From positions 1 to 64,000 of the forward strand of contig CAZPHH010000003.1 in the NCBI GenBank assembly GCA_964586145.1: a DNA stretch of 64,000 bases. Direction: 5' to 3'. The stretch is from JAFGJQ01 sp964586145. GTDB lineage: Bacteria > Planctomycetota > Phycisphaerae > UBA1845. Of this stretch, positions 52,848 to 61,036 are shown in pieces. A program made the position numbers and the translations under genes. The notes below the pieces were generated by a model. That model was not told the DNA's origin. It did not search any database and saw nothing but the letters and a program-made list of their open reading frames with translations. The first letter of the stretch is position 1; every line of letters begins with the position of its first letter.

Positions 52848-54334
52848 TGCTGCAAAAAGCCAGCTTGGCCCGACGGATGTACGTGCCGACGATCGGGCTC
52901 TTCATCGTGTTCATGACGGTGCTGCTCGGCGTTCAGCACTATCTGTACGTGCATGGTTTCGAGGCCACGCTGGGGAAGATTGAAGGCTCGTCGCTGGAAG
53001 TGGAGCGCGCGGCGTCCAAGGGGATGACCCAGGGTCTCTGGGCCGCCACCGAGCGCTGGCTGCAGACGGGTGAGCACACCCAGTTCGTGGACTTCGCGAA
53101 TCGGCAGCGGGAGCAATCGGGCATCGGGGCGATCGCCTTCGTGGGTCTGTCCAGCACGGTCGAGCTGGCCTCGCCGGCGGACCGCGTGGGGACGGCGCTG
53201 GCCGAGGGTGTCTGGGACGAGGCCGCCAAGGCCCCCGACCTGATCGTCAAGGAGGACCAAGATGCGATCAATCTGTACCAGCCGTTGTACGTCACGGCGG
53301 ACATGCGCCGGCTTCAGCCGGACATGGAGGTGGGCACCCTGTACGGGCTGCTTCACCTGGAGTTCCCCAAGGACCGCTTGAATCAGATGCTGGCGGACGC
53401 CCGTTCCGTGTTCGAAGGCCGGGTGAAGCAGTCGCTGACCCTGACCTGCGGGATGGGTGTGGCGGCCCTGGTGATCATGGCGATCAGCCTGTTCCCGCTG
53501 GTGGTCCGGCCGCTGGTGCGGTCCCTGCGGGGCGTCATCGGAAACCTGGCCGGCGGCTCGAACGAACTGGTGGAGATTTCGCGGCAGATCGGCGGATCCA
53601 GCCAGCGTCTGGCCACGTCTGCGTCCGAGCAGGCCTCATCGCTGGAAGAGACCAGCAGCGCGATGGAGCAGATGTCGGCCATGACGCGGACGAACGCGGA
53701 GAACGCCCGCGAGGCGGACACGCTGAGCACGCAGGCGCAGGAGAACGCCGCCGCGGGCGACAAGACCATGGCCCGGCTCACGCAGGCCATGACCAGCATC
53801 AACGAATCGTCGGCGCAGATCGCCAAGATCATCCGGGTGATCGAGGAGATCGCGTTCCAGACGAACTTGCTGGCCCTGAACGCCGCAGTCGAGGCGGCCC
53901 GGGCGGGCGAGCACGGCAAGGGCTTTGCGGTGGTGGCGGATGAGGTGCGAAACCTGGCCGGTCGGGCGGCCGAAGCGGCCCAGAGCACGCGAACTCTGGT
54001 CGAGGACTCGGTGGTGCGGGCGCAGGGCGGCGTGGAGGCCGTTCATGAAGCAGGCACCGCGTTCGGCGCGATCGTGACCGGCGCGCAACGGGTGTCCGAG
54101 CTCGTGGGGGAGATCGCCCGGGCCTCTGAGCAGCAGGCGCAGGGGGTCGACCAGGTGAATAGCGCGGTGTCGCAGATGACGCAGATGACGCAGGAGTCGG
54201 CATCGGAGGCGAGCCATTCCTCGTCCGTGGCCGAGCAGTTGGGGACGCAGGCAGAAACGGTGAAGGGCATGGTGGACGCGCTGGTGGGCATCGTGGAGGG
54301 GGCCGGCCGCGCGCACGACCAGACCGAATCCTGA
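52844..54334 (+). CDS. Methyl-accepting chemotaxis protein coupled to the hydrogenase
   Basis: 496-residue chemoreceptor. Membrane helices at residues 13-35 and 198-220 enclose a periplasmic sensor of about 160 residues that looks like a single Cache-type fold (IGAIAFVGLSSTVELAS, GTLYGLLHLEFPKDRL) and contains no Cys or heme motif. The cytoplasmic part is a coiled-coil signalling domain with the conserved tip IAFQTNLLALNAAVEAARAG, GKGFAVVADEVRNLA. No NWETF-like CheR tether is at the C-terminus. Its ATG overlaps the TGA of the hydrogenase small subunit (ATGA), so both are made from one message. This suggests it senses H2 or redox state through the hydrogenase. Confidence 0.95.
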   Translation: MMLQKASLARRMYVPTIGLFIVFMTVLLGVQHYLYVHGFEATLGKIEGSSLEVERAASKGMTQGLWAATERWLQTGEHTQFVDFANRQREQSGIGAIAFVGLSSTVELASPADRVGTALAEGVWDEAAKAPDLIVKEDQDAINLYQPLYVTADMRRLQPDMEVGTLYGLLHLEFPKDRLNQMLADARSVFEGRVKQSLTLTCGMGVAALVIMAISLFPLVVRPLVRSLRGVIGNLAGGSNELVEISRQIGGSSQRLATSASEQASSLEETSSAMEQMSAMTRTNAENAREADTLSTQAQENAAAGDKTMARLTQAMTSINESSAQIAKIIRVIEEIAFQTNLLALNAAVEAARAGEHGKGFAVVADEVRNLAGRAAEAAQSTRTLVEDSVVRAQGGVEAVHEAGTAFGAIVTGAQRVSELVGEIARASEQQAQGVDQVNSAVSQMTQMTQESASEASHSSSVAEQLGTQAETVKGMVDALVGIVEGAGRAHDQTES

Positions 54335-54383
54335 AATTGGGAATCACCAGGGGACTCTCGCATCCCGAGAGAGGTCGATGCTC

Positions 54384-54410
54384 GGGACCGGCTCAGCGCG
54401 AGCCGGTCCC
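54384..54410. terminator. Strong hairpin after the chemoreceptor gene
   Basis: GGGACCGGCT, 7-nt loop, AGCCGGTCCC: a perfect 10-bp stem 50 bp past the stop. The stem is the same as that of the REP-like palindrome (GACCGGCT/AGCCGGTC), so it may be a REP relative. No U-tract follows. Confidence 0.5.
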
Positions 54411-54492
54411 GTCTGCCATTCAGGGGGGCTTCTCGGTCGGCGAAGTCCGTGTATCCGGCGGCGTCGTTCCCGCCGCGAGCCCGGCGCAGCGA

Positions 54493-54531
54493 ACGGGCGG
54501 GCGCCTCCCAGGCTGAGAGACGCCCGCCCGT
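54493..54531. terminator. Second hairpin between convergent genes
   Basis: ACGGGCGGGCG and CGCCCGCCCGT form an 11-bp stem around a 17-nt loop. On the plus strand it is followed by CTGTGTTGCC, a poor U-tract. It probably serves as a bidirectional terminator for the chemoreceptor gene and the lipoprotein gene. Confidence 0.5.
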
Positions 54532-54588
54532 CTGTGTTGCCTTCACCGCCGCGCCGCTGGGTCATGGAGCGGCCGCGGCCGGGAGGCG

Positions 54589-56109
54589 TCAATCCTCCAA
54601 TCGATCCAGAACGATGAAGCCGACGGCCCAATCATCGTCGGTGATGCAGCCGCTGCCTTCCTGGTACTGGCGAAGGGTCCAGAACGCTACGGTGTTGGCC
54701 GACGTGCTGACATCGCTGCCCATGACGTAGCCAGTCTGGCTGCGGCCTTCCGCTGGCGTCTCCGTCTCCTCGAAGAGCATGAAGTCCCCGCCGGTGCTCA
54801 TCTGGAGAAACTCGACGTCGCGATCGACGGCGATGGTGCCGGCGATGAACCAGCGTTCGCCGTCCGGCGTAATCGCGATGCTCGACCCGTACCCGTACTT
54901 GCCGGGGGTGGCGATGCAATCGTCACGCTCGACATCGATCGGGTCGGCCAGGCGGTCCGGCGCGGAGAGGGCACTGGGATTCGCGACGGTCCCGATGGAG
55001 CTGCGATACACGGCGCCGCCGGTAGAAATCTGGTCCACGTCTTCCTCGACGGCAAAGTATCCAAAGCTTCCGGCGGCCAGGGCCACCGGGGTATTGATCG
55101 AGAACGGGCCTTCGTTGCCCAGATTGGTGATGGAGCTGTCCGTCACGTTCAGCAGGGCCGTGACGCCGTCGCCGATGTCCGCGCGGTAGATGATGTAGTC
55201 GTCGTCGAAGGCGATCTGCACGTTGTCGAAGATGTCCCCCAGCGGGCTGCCGAGGTTGAACTCGAAGGCAAGCGGGTCGGCCGTGGGATCCATGATGTCC
55301 CAGACATAGATGAAGTTGCCCCACAGCGCCGCCACCCGGGCGGGGTCGGCATCGATGGCAACCTGCTCCGGCGTATCCAGTGCATCCGCCGGCGTCGGGA
55401 AGCTGATGACCTGCGCGGTCGATCCGCCGACGTCGATCACCTTTACCGCGTTGCCATCGTCCACCTCGTTCGGGTCGCAAATGACGGCGAAGTAGGTGCC
55501 GGCGGAAGCCATGTGGCCCGGCTCATACGGTTCCACGGGCAGGGAAGCCAGGGTGACCTCGCCGCCGGGAACCTCCACCGGGTTGCCACCGGCCACCGTG
55601 TCATAAATGGCCACGCGTCCGGAGCCCGTGGTCAGGGCAACCTTCTTGCCCGCGACTTTCCAGCTCGAGGTTTCGTACAGCGTGCCGGCACCGGGAATTT
55701 CCGTGCCCTCGGTGATCGTGTCGTCGTAGGTCGACGGCACGAAGTACCGGACGTTGTCCGGGACAGCGTACACCACGAGGTCGTCGCCCGCCTCAATGCG
55801 GTGCAAGGTACCGGAAAGGTACCCCAGGCTGATCTGCGTCTTGACCAGCGCGGGCGCCTCGTTGTCATTGACGTTGTTGTCATTGACATTGTTGTCATTG
55901 ACGTTGTTGTCGTTGACATTGTTGTCATTGACGTTGTTGTCGTTGACATTGTTGTCGTTCACGTTGTTGTCATTGACGTTGGTGTTGTTGTCGTTGGTGT
56001 TCGTGCCCCCACCGCCTCCACCGCCGGCGGGGCGGGCGGCGCAGCCGCTGCCGGCCACGACAAACACACCCAGGGCCATCAATGCCAGTACACAGAACAG
56101 TCGTTGCAT
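54589..56109 (-). CDS. Lipoprotein with NDNNV-repeat linker and propeller-like body
   Basis: 506 residues. A lipoprotein signal ends in VVAGSGC (Cys23), then a Gly run, then seven NDNNV pentapeptides (residues 46-80). The remaining 420 residues form repeated beta segments with YxVPDNVRYFVPS, RVAIYDTVAGG, FIYVWDIMDP and SIAITPDGERWFIAG, consistent with a beta-propeller of unknown ligand. The linker would hold the propeller away from the membrane. The ATG has AGGAGG 9 bases upstream. The promoter is at 56214-56242. Confidence 0.85.
   Translation of the reverse strand: MQRLFCVLALMALGVFVVAGSGCAARPAGGGGGGGTNTNDNNTNVNDNNVNDNNVNDNNVNDNNVNDNNVNDNNVNDNNVNDNEAPALVKTQISLGYLSGTLHRIEAGDDLVVYAVPDNVRYFVPSTYDDTITEGTEIPGAGTLYETSSWKVAGKKVALTTGSGRVAIYDTVAGGNPVEVPGGEVTLASLPVEPYEPGHMASAGTYFAVICDPNEVDDGNAVKVIDVGGSTAQVISFPTPADALDTPEQVAIDADPARVAALWGNFIYVWDIMDPTADPLAFEFNLGSPLGDIFDNVQIAFDDDYIIYRADIGDGVTALLNVTDSSITNLGNEGPFSINTPVALAAGSFGYFAVEEDVDQISTGGAVYRSSIGTVANPSALSAPDRLADPIDVERDDCIATPGKYGYGSSIAITPDGERWFIAGTIAVDRDVEFLQMSTGGDFMLFEETETPAEGRSQTGYVMGSDVSTSANTVAFWTLRQYQEGSGCITDDDWAVGFIVLDRLED
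55870..55974 (-). repeat. Seven 15-bp repeats encoding NDNNV
   Basis: Short tandem in-frame repeats that differ only at third codon positions. Length changes by slippage or recombination would keep the reading frame and alter only the linker length. Confidence 0.9.
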
Positions 56110-56554
56110 TGGGTCATTCCTCCTTTTGTTTGTAAAGCAATGCTCAGGCCGGTGTGTGGCTGCAGAACGCCAGGCCGCACCTCACCCGGAACTTTCATGA
56201 CCGCGTGGGGAGAAGTATGCCACAGACGCAGCGCAGGGTCAATTCCTTGTCGAAAAAACCGGAAATTCCCGCGCAAAAGTGCCTCATGCGCTGCAAGACA
56301 CGTCTGGCACACCGAGTTCACCAGCGACCCGGCACGTCACGCACGGGGGCATGCATCCCGGACGGGTCGAGTCGCCCCACCCGGTCCGGCTTTCCCGGCT
56401 GCTCCGTACCGTCACCCTGTTGACAACGAATGGCCAAGGGAGGTTAGCCGAACCTGGACCGCACCACGCCGCCCCGCCTCTCAGCCCGCGTGCCAGGGCT
56501 GAAACGGTGAGAACCTGGGGTATTTTCACGGCAGCCGCTTCGCCCGGGGAGCAC
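56110..56554. other. Intergenic region upstream of the lipoprotein gene
   Basis: 445 bp with no supportable gene. It holds the lipoprotein promoter and a hairpin TCAGCCC-8 nt-GGGCTGA (56481-56502) that may end the D-lyxose-isomerase-like transcript. Confidence 0.5.
56214..56242 (-). promoter_or_regulatory. Promoter of the NDNNV lipoprotein gene
   Basis: Minus strand TTGACC (56237-56242), 17 bp, CATACT (56214-56219); leader of about 98 nt. Confidence 0.5.
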
Positions 56555-57247
56555 TCACCGGGCGGCCGGATACTCGTTGCAGAGCAGGAAACGCGGCGGC
56601 TCGTCCTCTTCGATGGCGGGAAAACGCCCCAGCGGCTCCAGGAAGCGGTTGTCGCGCTCGTCGTCGTTCACGGCGCTGACCTCGCCGGAAAGGACGCGCC
56701 CGCGGCCCTTCTTGGCCCAGAAGGCGTGGTACAGATACGGCGGGAGTGTGATGGACTCGCCGGGATGCAACTCGATCTTCGTGCCGGCCGGGACCGTGCG
56801 AACGACGCCGTCGACGGACACCGGCACGGGCTCAGGCGAGAGCGTTTCGTCCCGGGTGGCCTGATGCACCTCGATCACCAGAATGCCCCCGCCCCGGTTG
56901 ATGATGTCTTCCATCTTCGACCAGTGGAAGTGCATTGGCGTGACCTGATCCTCGTCGGCGATGAGCAGCTTCTCACAGTACGTCTTGGCGGGCCGGCCGG
57001 GAGCCGTGGGAACCTTGGGGTTGCCGTTGCGGATGGTGAACAGCGTCAGGCCCTGCCGGCGGAAATCGCCGCCGCCGAAATCCGTGATGTCCCAGCCGAG
57101 TCGATTGTGCCGGATCTCATCGGCTTCGTGGCCCCGGCAGGCCCACTCCTGCGGGGTCCAGCGGGCGAACGGGGGCAGCCTGAACTGAAGCGACTCGGCA
57201 AAGTCCAGGGCGCTTTGGATCTGCCTGTTCACCTCGGATCGTTTCAT
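56555..57247 (-). CDS. D-lyxose isomerase-like cupin protein
   Basis: 230 residues resembling the D-lyxose isomerase family, metal-dependent cupins that interconvert D-lyxose and D-xylulose and often D-mannose and D-fructose. The start MKRSEVNRQIQSAL and FRLPPFARWTPQEW are typical of the family. Metal ligands are in TPMHFHWSKMEDIINRGGG (two His and a Glu) and PPYLYHAFW. ATG 57247 has GAGGAC 8 bases upstream; the frame before it is non-coding. It is divergent from a PfkB kinase gene over 82 bp, which suggests that the kinase phosphorylates the ketose made here. Confidence 0.85.
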   Translation of the reverse strand: MKRSEVNRQIQSALDFAESLQFRLPPFARWTPQEWACRGHEADEIRHNRLGWDITDFGGGDFRRQGLTLFTIRNGNPKVPTAPGRPAKTYCEKLLIADEDQVTPMHFHWSKMEDIINRGGGILVIEVHQATRDETLSPEPVPVSVDGVVRTVPAGTKIELHPGESITLPPYLYHAFWAKKGRGRVLSGEVSAVNDDERDNRFLEPLGRFPAIEEDEPPRFLLCNEYPAAR

Positions 57248-57284
57248 GTACTTTGTCCTCGTGCAGGGGCCCGGGTGTCGTGCG

Positions 57285-57313
57285 ATGGTACGGACCCCTT
57301 CCGCCTGAATCAA
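57285..57313 (-). promoter_or_regulatory. Promoter of the D-lyxose isomerase-like gene
   Basis: Minus strand TTGATT (57308-57313), 17 bp, TACCAT (57285-57290). It overlaps the leader of the divergent kinase gene, so the two transcription units may interfere or share control. Confidence 0.45.
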
Positions 57314-57329
57314 GACGAGGACCCGTGCC

Positions 57330-58313
57330 ATGGCGGCGCGTCTCGGACCGGACGTTCAGAAGAAGAGCATCTGCGTCGTCGGTATCTGCACGGTGGATGC
57401 CGTGGCCCGCTGTATCGACGAATACCCCCCGCCCGGCGGACTGCGCATCTTCGATTCCCTCAAGCTCACCACCGGCGGCAACGCCGTGAACGGCTCCATC
57501 GCCCTGGCCAAGATGGGGTTCGCCGTTTCCGTCGTCACGAAGATCGGCGAGGACCAGCACGGCCAATTCGTGCTGGACGAGCTGGACCGGCACGGTGTGG
57601 ACACCTCCGGCGTCGTCCGCTCGGCTGATACACATACGCCATTCAGCTTCGTCTGCGTCCATTCGGACGGGCAGCGGAGCTTCCTGCACACGGTGGGCAC
57701 CAACGGCACGCTGCGGCGGGAGGAGATGGATCGGACCCACGTGTGCCGGGCAGACCTCTGCCTGGTCACCGGCACCATGCTCATGCCGCAATTCGACGGC
57801 CCGCCCACGGCCCGGCTGCTGGCCGACGCACGAAATGCCGGTGCGATCACCCTGTTGGACACCAGCCTGACCGACGCCGCGTCAGCCGCGGCCTGGCGAA
57901 CAGCCCTTGAGCCGTGCCTGCCGCACCTGGATTTCTTCGTCCCTTCGCGGATGGAAGCAGCGGCCTTCACCGGCCACGACGAGCCGTTGCGCGCGGCCCA
58001 GGCCATTCTGGCGGGCGGATGCCGACACGCAGTGATCAAGCTGGATACGGAGGGCGTCTACTATCGCACGGCCGGCGGCAGGGAGGGGACGATTCCCGCC
58101 TATCGCATCGCTCACGTGGTCGACACGACCGGTGCGGGTGATTGCTGGTGCGCCGGCCTGCTGGCGGGCCTGGCCCAGGACCTTCCGCTGGAAGACTCGC
58201 TCCGCCTGGGCAACGCAGTGGCCGCCCATGGCATTCAGCATGCGGGGGCTTCCAGCGGCATCCCGCCGCTGGCGCACATCCAGCGGTTTCAGAAATCCCC
58301 AGAGAACCAGTAA
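57330..58313 (+). CDS. PfkB-family carbohydrate kinase
   Basis: 327-residue ribokinase-fold sugar kinase. The substrate region has LTTGGNAVNGSIALAKMG and the ATP/anion-hole motif is VDTTGAGDCWCAGLLAGLA with the catalytic Asp; IKLDTEGVYYR precedes it. The ATG at 57330 has GAGG 8 bases upstream. The gene is divergent from the D-lyxose isomerase-like gene. Substrates in this family include ribose, fructose, 2-keto-3-deoxygluconate, adenosine and tagatose-6-P; from context a ketose (xylulose or fructose) is the best guess. Confidence 0.87.
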   Translation: MAARLGPDVQKKSICVVGICTVDAVARCIDEYPPPGGLRIFDSLKLTTGGNAVNGSIALAKMGFAVSVVTKIGEDQHGQFVLDELDRHGVDTSGVVRSADTHTPFSFVCVHSDGQRSFLHTVGTNGTLRREEMDRTHVCRADLCLVTGTMLMPQFDGPPTARLLADARNAGAITLLDTSLTDAASAAAWRTALEPCLPHLDFFVPSRMEAAAFTGHDEPLRAAQAILAGGCRHAVIKLDTEGVYYRTAGGREGTIPAYRIAHVVDTTGAGDCWCAGLLAGLAQDLPLEDSLRLGNAVAAHGIQHAGASSGIPPLAHIQRFQKSPENQ

Positions 58314-58330
58314 GTCCGCGCTCGCAAACG

Positions 58331-60994
58331 CTACCGGCCAAGCTCCTCCTGCCACTCCTTAATCTTCTGCAACGCCTCCAGCGGCGTGAGTGCATTCAGG
58401 TCGACGGCCCGAAGCTGTCGGGCCAGACCTTCGAGCGGGTCCTCGAAAAGCTCGAGCTGTTGCGGTCGGCGGGTGCGGCGGCGGGAAAGTCCGGTGGTGT
58501 GGGACTCGCGCGAAAACCCCTTCTGAAGCTCGTCGAGGATCTCCCGGCTGCGCTCCACCACCGGCCGGGGCACGCCGGCCAGCCGGGCAACGTGAACGCC
58601 GTAGCTCTTGTCCGTGCCTCCGGGAACGATTTTGTGGAGGAAGATGATGCCGTCTTCGCGGCGATCGTCGCCGGGCCACTCGCGCACGGCCACGTTGCAG
58701 TTTTTCACGCCGGCCAGCAGGTCGGCCAGTTCCGTCAGCTCGTGGTAGTGCGTGGCGACCAGCGTGCGGCAGCGGACGACGTTGGCCAGGTGCTCCGTGA
58801 TGGCCCAGGCCAGAGACAGGCCGTCGAACGTGCTCGTGCCCCGTCCGATCTCATCGAGCACAACCAGCGACCGTTCCGTTGCGTTGTTGAGGATGTTGGC
58901 CGCCTCCGTCATTTCCACCATGAACGTGGATTGGCCGCGCGTGATTTCATCCGACGCCCCGACGCGGGCGAAGATGCGATCCACGGGTGCGAATCGCATG
59001 GCGGCGGCGGGGACAAACGAGCCCGTCTGGGCCAGCAGCACCAGCAGAGCGGTCTGGCGAATGTAGGTGCTTTTGCCCGCCATGTTCGGCCCGGTGATGA
59101 TCAGCACGCGGGCGTCGGTGGCGTCCAGGCAGCAGTCGTTCGGTACGAACCCGTCGCGCAGGGTCTGTTCCAGCACGGGGTGGCGCCCGTCGCGGATTTC
59201 CAGGCCCCGCCCTTCGACCAGCTCGGGGCGGACGTATCGCTGCTGAACGGCCGCCTCGGCCAGCCCGGCGAGCACGTCCAGCCGGCCGACAGCGTCGGCC
59301 ACGCGCTGAAGGCCCGGTAGCTGCTCCGCGGCGGCGTCGCGCACCTGCTCGAACAACTGAAACTCCCGCTCGTGGGCCCGTTCTTCGGCGGAGAGGACTT
59401 CCGTCTCGTACGTCTTGAGCTCGTCGGTGATGTATCGCTCGGCGTTCTTGACGGTCTGCTTGCGCACGTAGTGGGCCGGTGCGCGGTCGCGGAACGTGTT
59501 GGTGATCTCGATGTAGTAGCCGAAGACCTTGTTGAACCCCACCTTCAACGACGGAATGCCGGCGGACTGGGCTTCGCGGCGCTGATAGTCGGCCAACCAA
59601 CTCTGCCCGTCGCGGCCGATGGCCCGCAGCCGGTCCAGCTCGGCGTCGTAGCCGTCGGCGATGATGCCGCCTTCGCGCACGGTCAGCGGCGCGTCGGGGC
59701 GAATGGCCTTGTCCAGAAGATCGGCCAGGTCCTCCAGCCCGCCAAGCGCGTCGCGCAGCTCCGCCAGTTGCGGCACGGAGTATCCCTCCAGCCGTCCGCG
59801 CAGGGCGGGCAATTGCCCGAGCGTCCGTGCCAGGCCGGCCAGATCACGCGGCGTGGCGCGGCGCAGGGCGATGCGGGCGGCGATACGTTCCACGTCGGAC
59901 ATGGACCGGAGCGCGCCGCGCACGCCGGCCCGCGCGGAGTCGTCCGCCGCGAGGGCCGCCACGGCGTCCTGCCGGGCGACGATGTCCTCGACCCGCGTCA
60001 GCGGCAGGCACAGCCAGCGCCGCAGTGCGCGGGCGCCGGCGGGATGCACGGTCCGATCCACCGCGTGCAGCAGGCTGCCTTCCCGATCGCCGGCGCGAAG
60101 CGTGCGTTCGATCTCGAGCGACCGGAACGTGCTGTGGTCCAGGCAGAGGAAATCCGTCGGACGGTACGGCTGCACGCGGATGATGTGGGCGAGCGAGGTC
60201 TTCTGCGTTTCCCGCAGGTAGGCAATGGCGCAGCCGGCGGCGCAGAGTCCCGGAGTCATGCCGTCAAACCCGAACCCCGCCAGCGTGGTCACGCCGAAAT
60301 GGTCGTGCAGGACGTGCTCGGCGTTGTAGGGGGCGAACTCGTGCGGGGCTCGGCGAACGACGGACGTCCCGCAGAGTGCGCGGACTTCCTCCGCCAGCCG
60401 CGCGGCCGGCTGACCGGCGGCGTCGATGCCGGCCTCCTCGATGAGGATTTCGGCCGGGCGATGCCGGACCAGCTCGTCCACCACGTCCTCCGGACGCAGC
60501 TCGAACACCTGGAACCGCCCGGACGCCAGCTCCACGACGGCCAGCCCCGCCTGCCGGCCGCCGACGCAGAGCGATGCCAGGATATTGTCACTTTTTTCGT
60601 CCAGCAGCGTGTCGTCGGTCAGCGTGCCGGGCGTGACGACCCGCAGAATCTCGCGCTGCACCACGCCCTTGGCGAGTTTGGGGTCCTCCACCTGCTCGGA
60701 GATCGCCACGCGGTAGCCGGCCGCCACCAGCTTGTGCAGGTAGCTGTCCAGGGCGTGGTATGGAATGCCGGCCAGCGGAACGGCGTTTTCTCCCTTGGAC
60801 CGGGCGGTGAGCACGATGCCGAGCACCCGGCTGACGGTCCTGGCGTCTTCGTAGAACGTTTCGTAGAAGTCGCCCATGCGGAACAGCAGGAGGGCGTCGC
60901 CGGCCTGCTGCTTCTGCTCGAGATACTGGCGCATCGCCGGCGTGGCGTCGTGCCAGCGGTCGAGCGGCGGGGATGAGCCGGTTGCCTCGGGCAC
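58331..60994 (-). CDS. mutS: DNA mismatch repair protein MutS
   Basis: 887 residues. The mismatch-reading Phe-x-Glu is in LFRMGDFYETFYEDA, and the ATPase has Walker A TGPNMAGKSTYIRQ, then VGASDEITRGQSTFMVEM and Walker B LVVLDEIGRGTSTFDGLS. The C-terminal EDPLEGLARQLRAVDLNALT resembles the usual end of MutS1. The start is taken as GTG 60994, which has GGAGGG about 10 bases upstream; two ATGs 9 and 12 codons earlier lack a ribosome-binding site. It lies 42 bp after trpD on the same strand, so it is probably co-transcribed with it. No mutL is in view. Confidence 0.97.
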   Translation of the reverse strand: MPEATGSSPPLDRWHDATPAMRQYLEQKQQAGDALLLFRMGDFYETFYEDARTVSRVLGIVLTARSKGENAVPLAGIPYHALDSYLHKLVAAGYRVAISEQVEDPKLAKGVVQREILRVVTPGTLTDDTLLDEKSDNILASLCVGGRQAGLAVVELASGRFQVFELRPEDVVDELVRHRPAEILIEEAGIDAAGQPAARLAEEVRALCGTSVVRRAPHEFAPYNAEHVLHDHFGVTTLAGFGFDGMTPGLCAAGCAIAYLRETQKTSLAHIIRVQPYRPTDFLCLDHSTFRSLEIERTLRAGDREGSLLHAVDRTVHPAGARALRRWLCLPLTRVEDIVARQDAVAALAADDSARAGVRGALRSMSDVERIAARIALRRATPRDLAGLARTLGQLPALRGRLEGYSVPQLAELRDALGGLEDLADLLDKAIRPDAPLTVREGGIIADGYDAELDRLRAIGRDGQSWLADYQRREAQSAGIPSLKVGFNKVFGYYIEITNTFRDRAPAHYVRKQTVKNAERYITDELKTYETEVLSAEERAHEREFQLFEQVRDAAAEQLPGLQRVADAVGRLDVLAGLAEAAVQQRYVRPELVEGRGLEIRDGRHPVLEQTLRDGFVPNDCCLDATDARVLIITGPNMAGKSTYIRQTALLVLLAQTGSFVPAAAMRFAPVDRIFARVGASDEITRGQSTFMVEMTEAANILNNATERSLVVLDEIGRGTSTFDGLSLAWAITEHLANVVRCRTLVATHYHELTELADLLAGVKNCNVAVREWPGDDRREDGIIFLHKIVPGGTDKSYGVHVARLAGVPRPVVERSREILDELQKGFSRESHTTGLSRRRTRRPQQLELFEDPLEGLARQLRAVDLNALTPLEALQKIKEWQEELGR

Positions 60995-61036
60995 GGGGAT
61001 TCGGTCCCTCCATCCTCTCATCAGACGCATCGGCCG

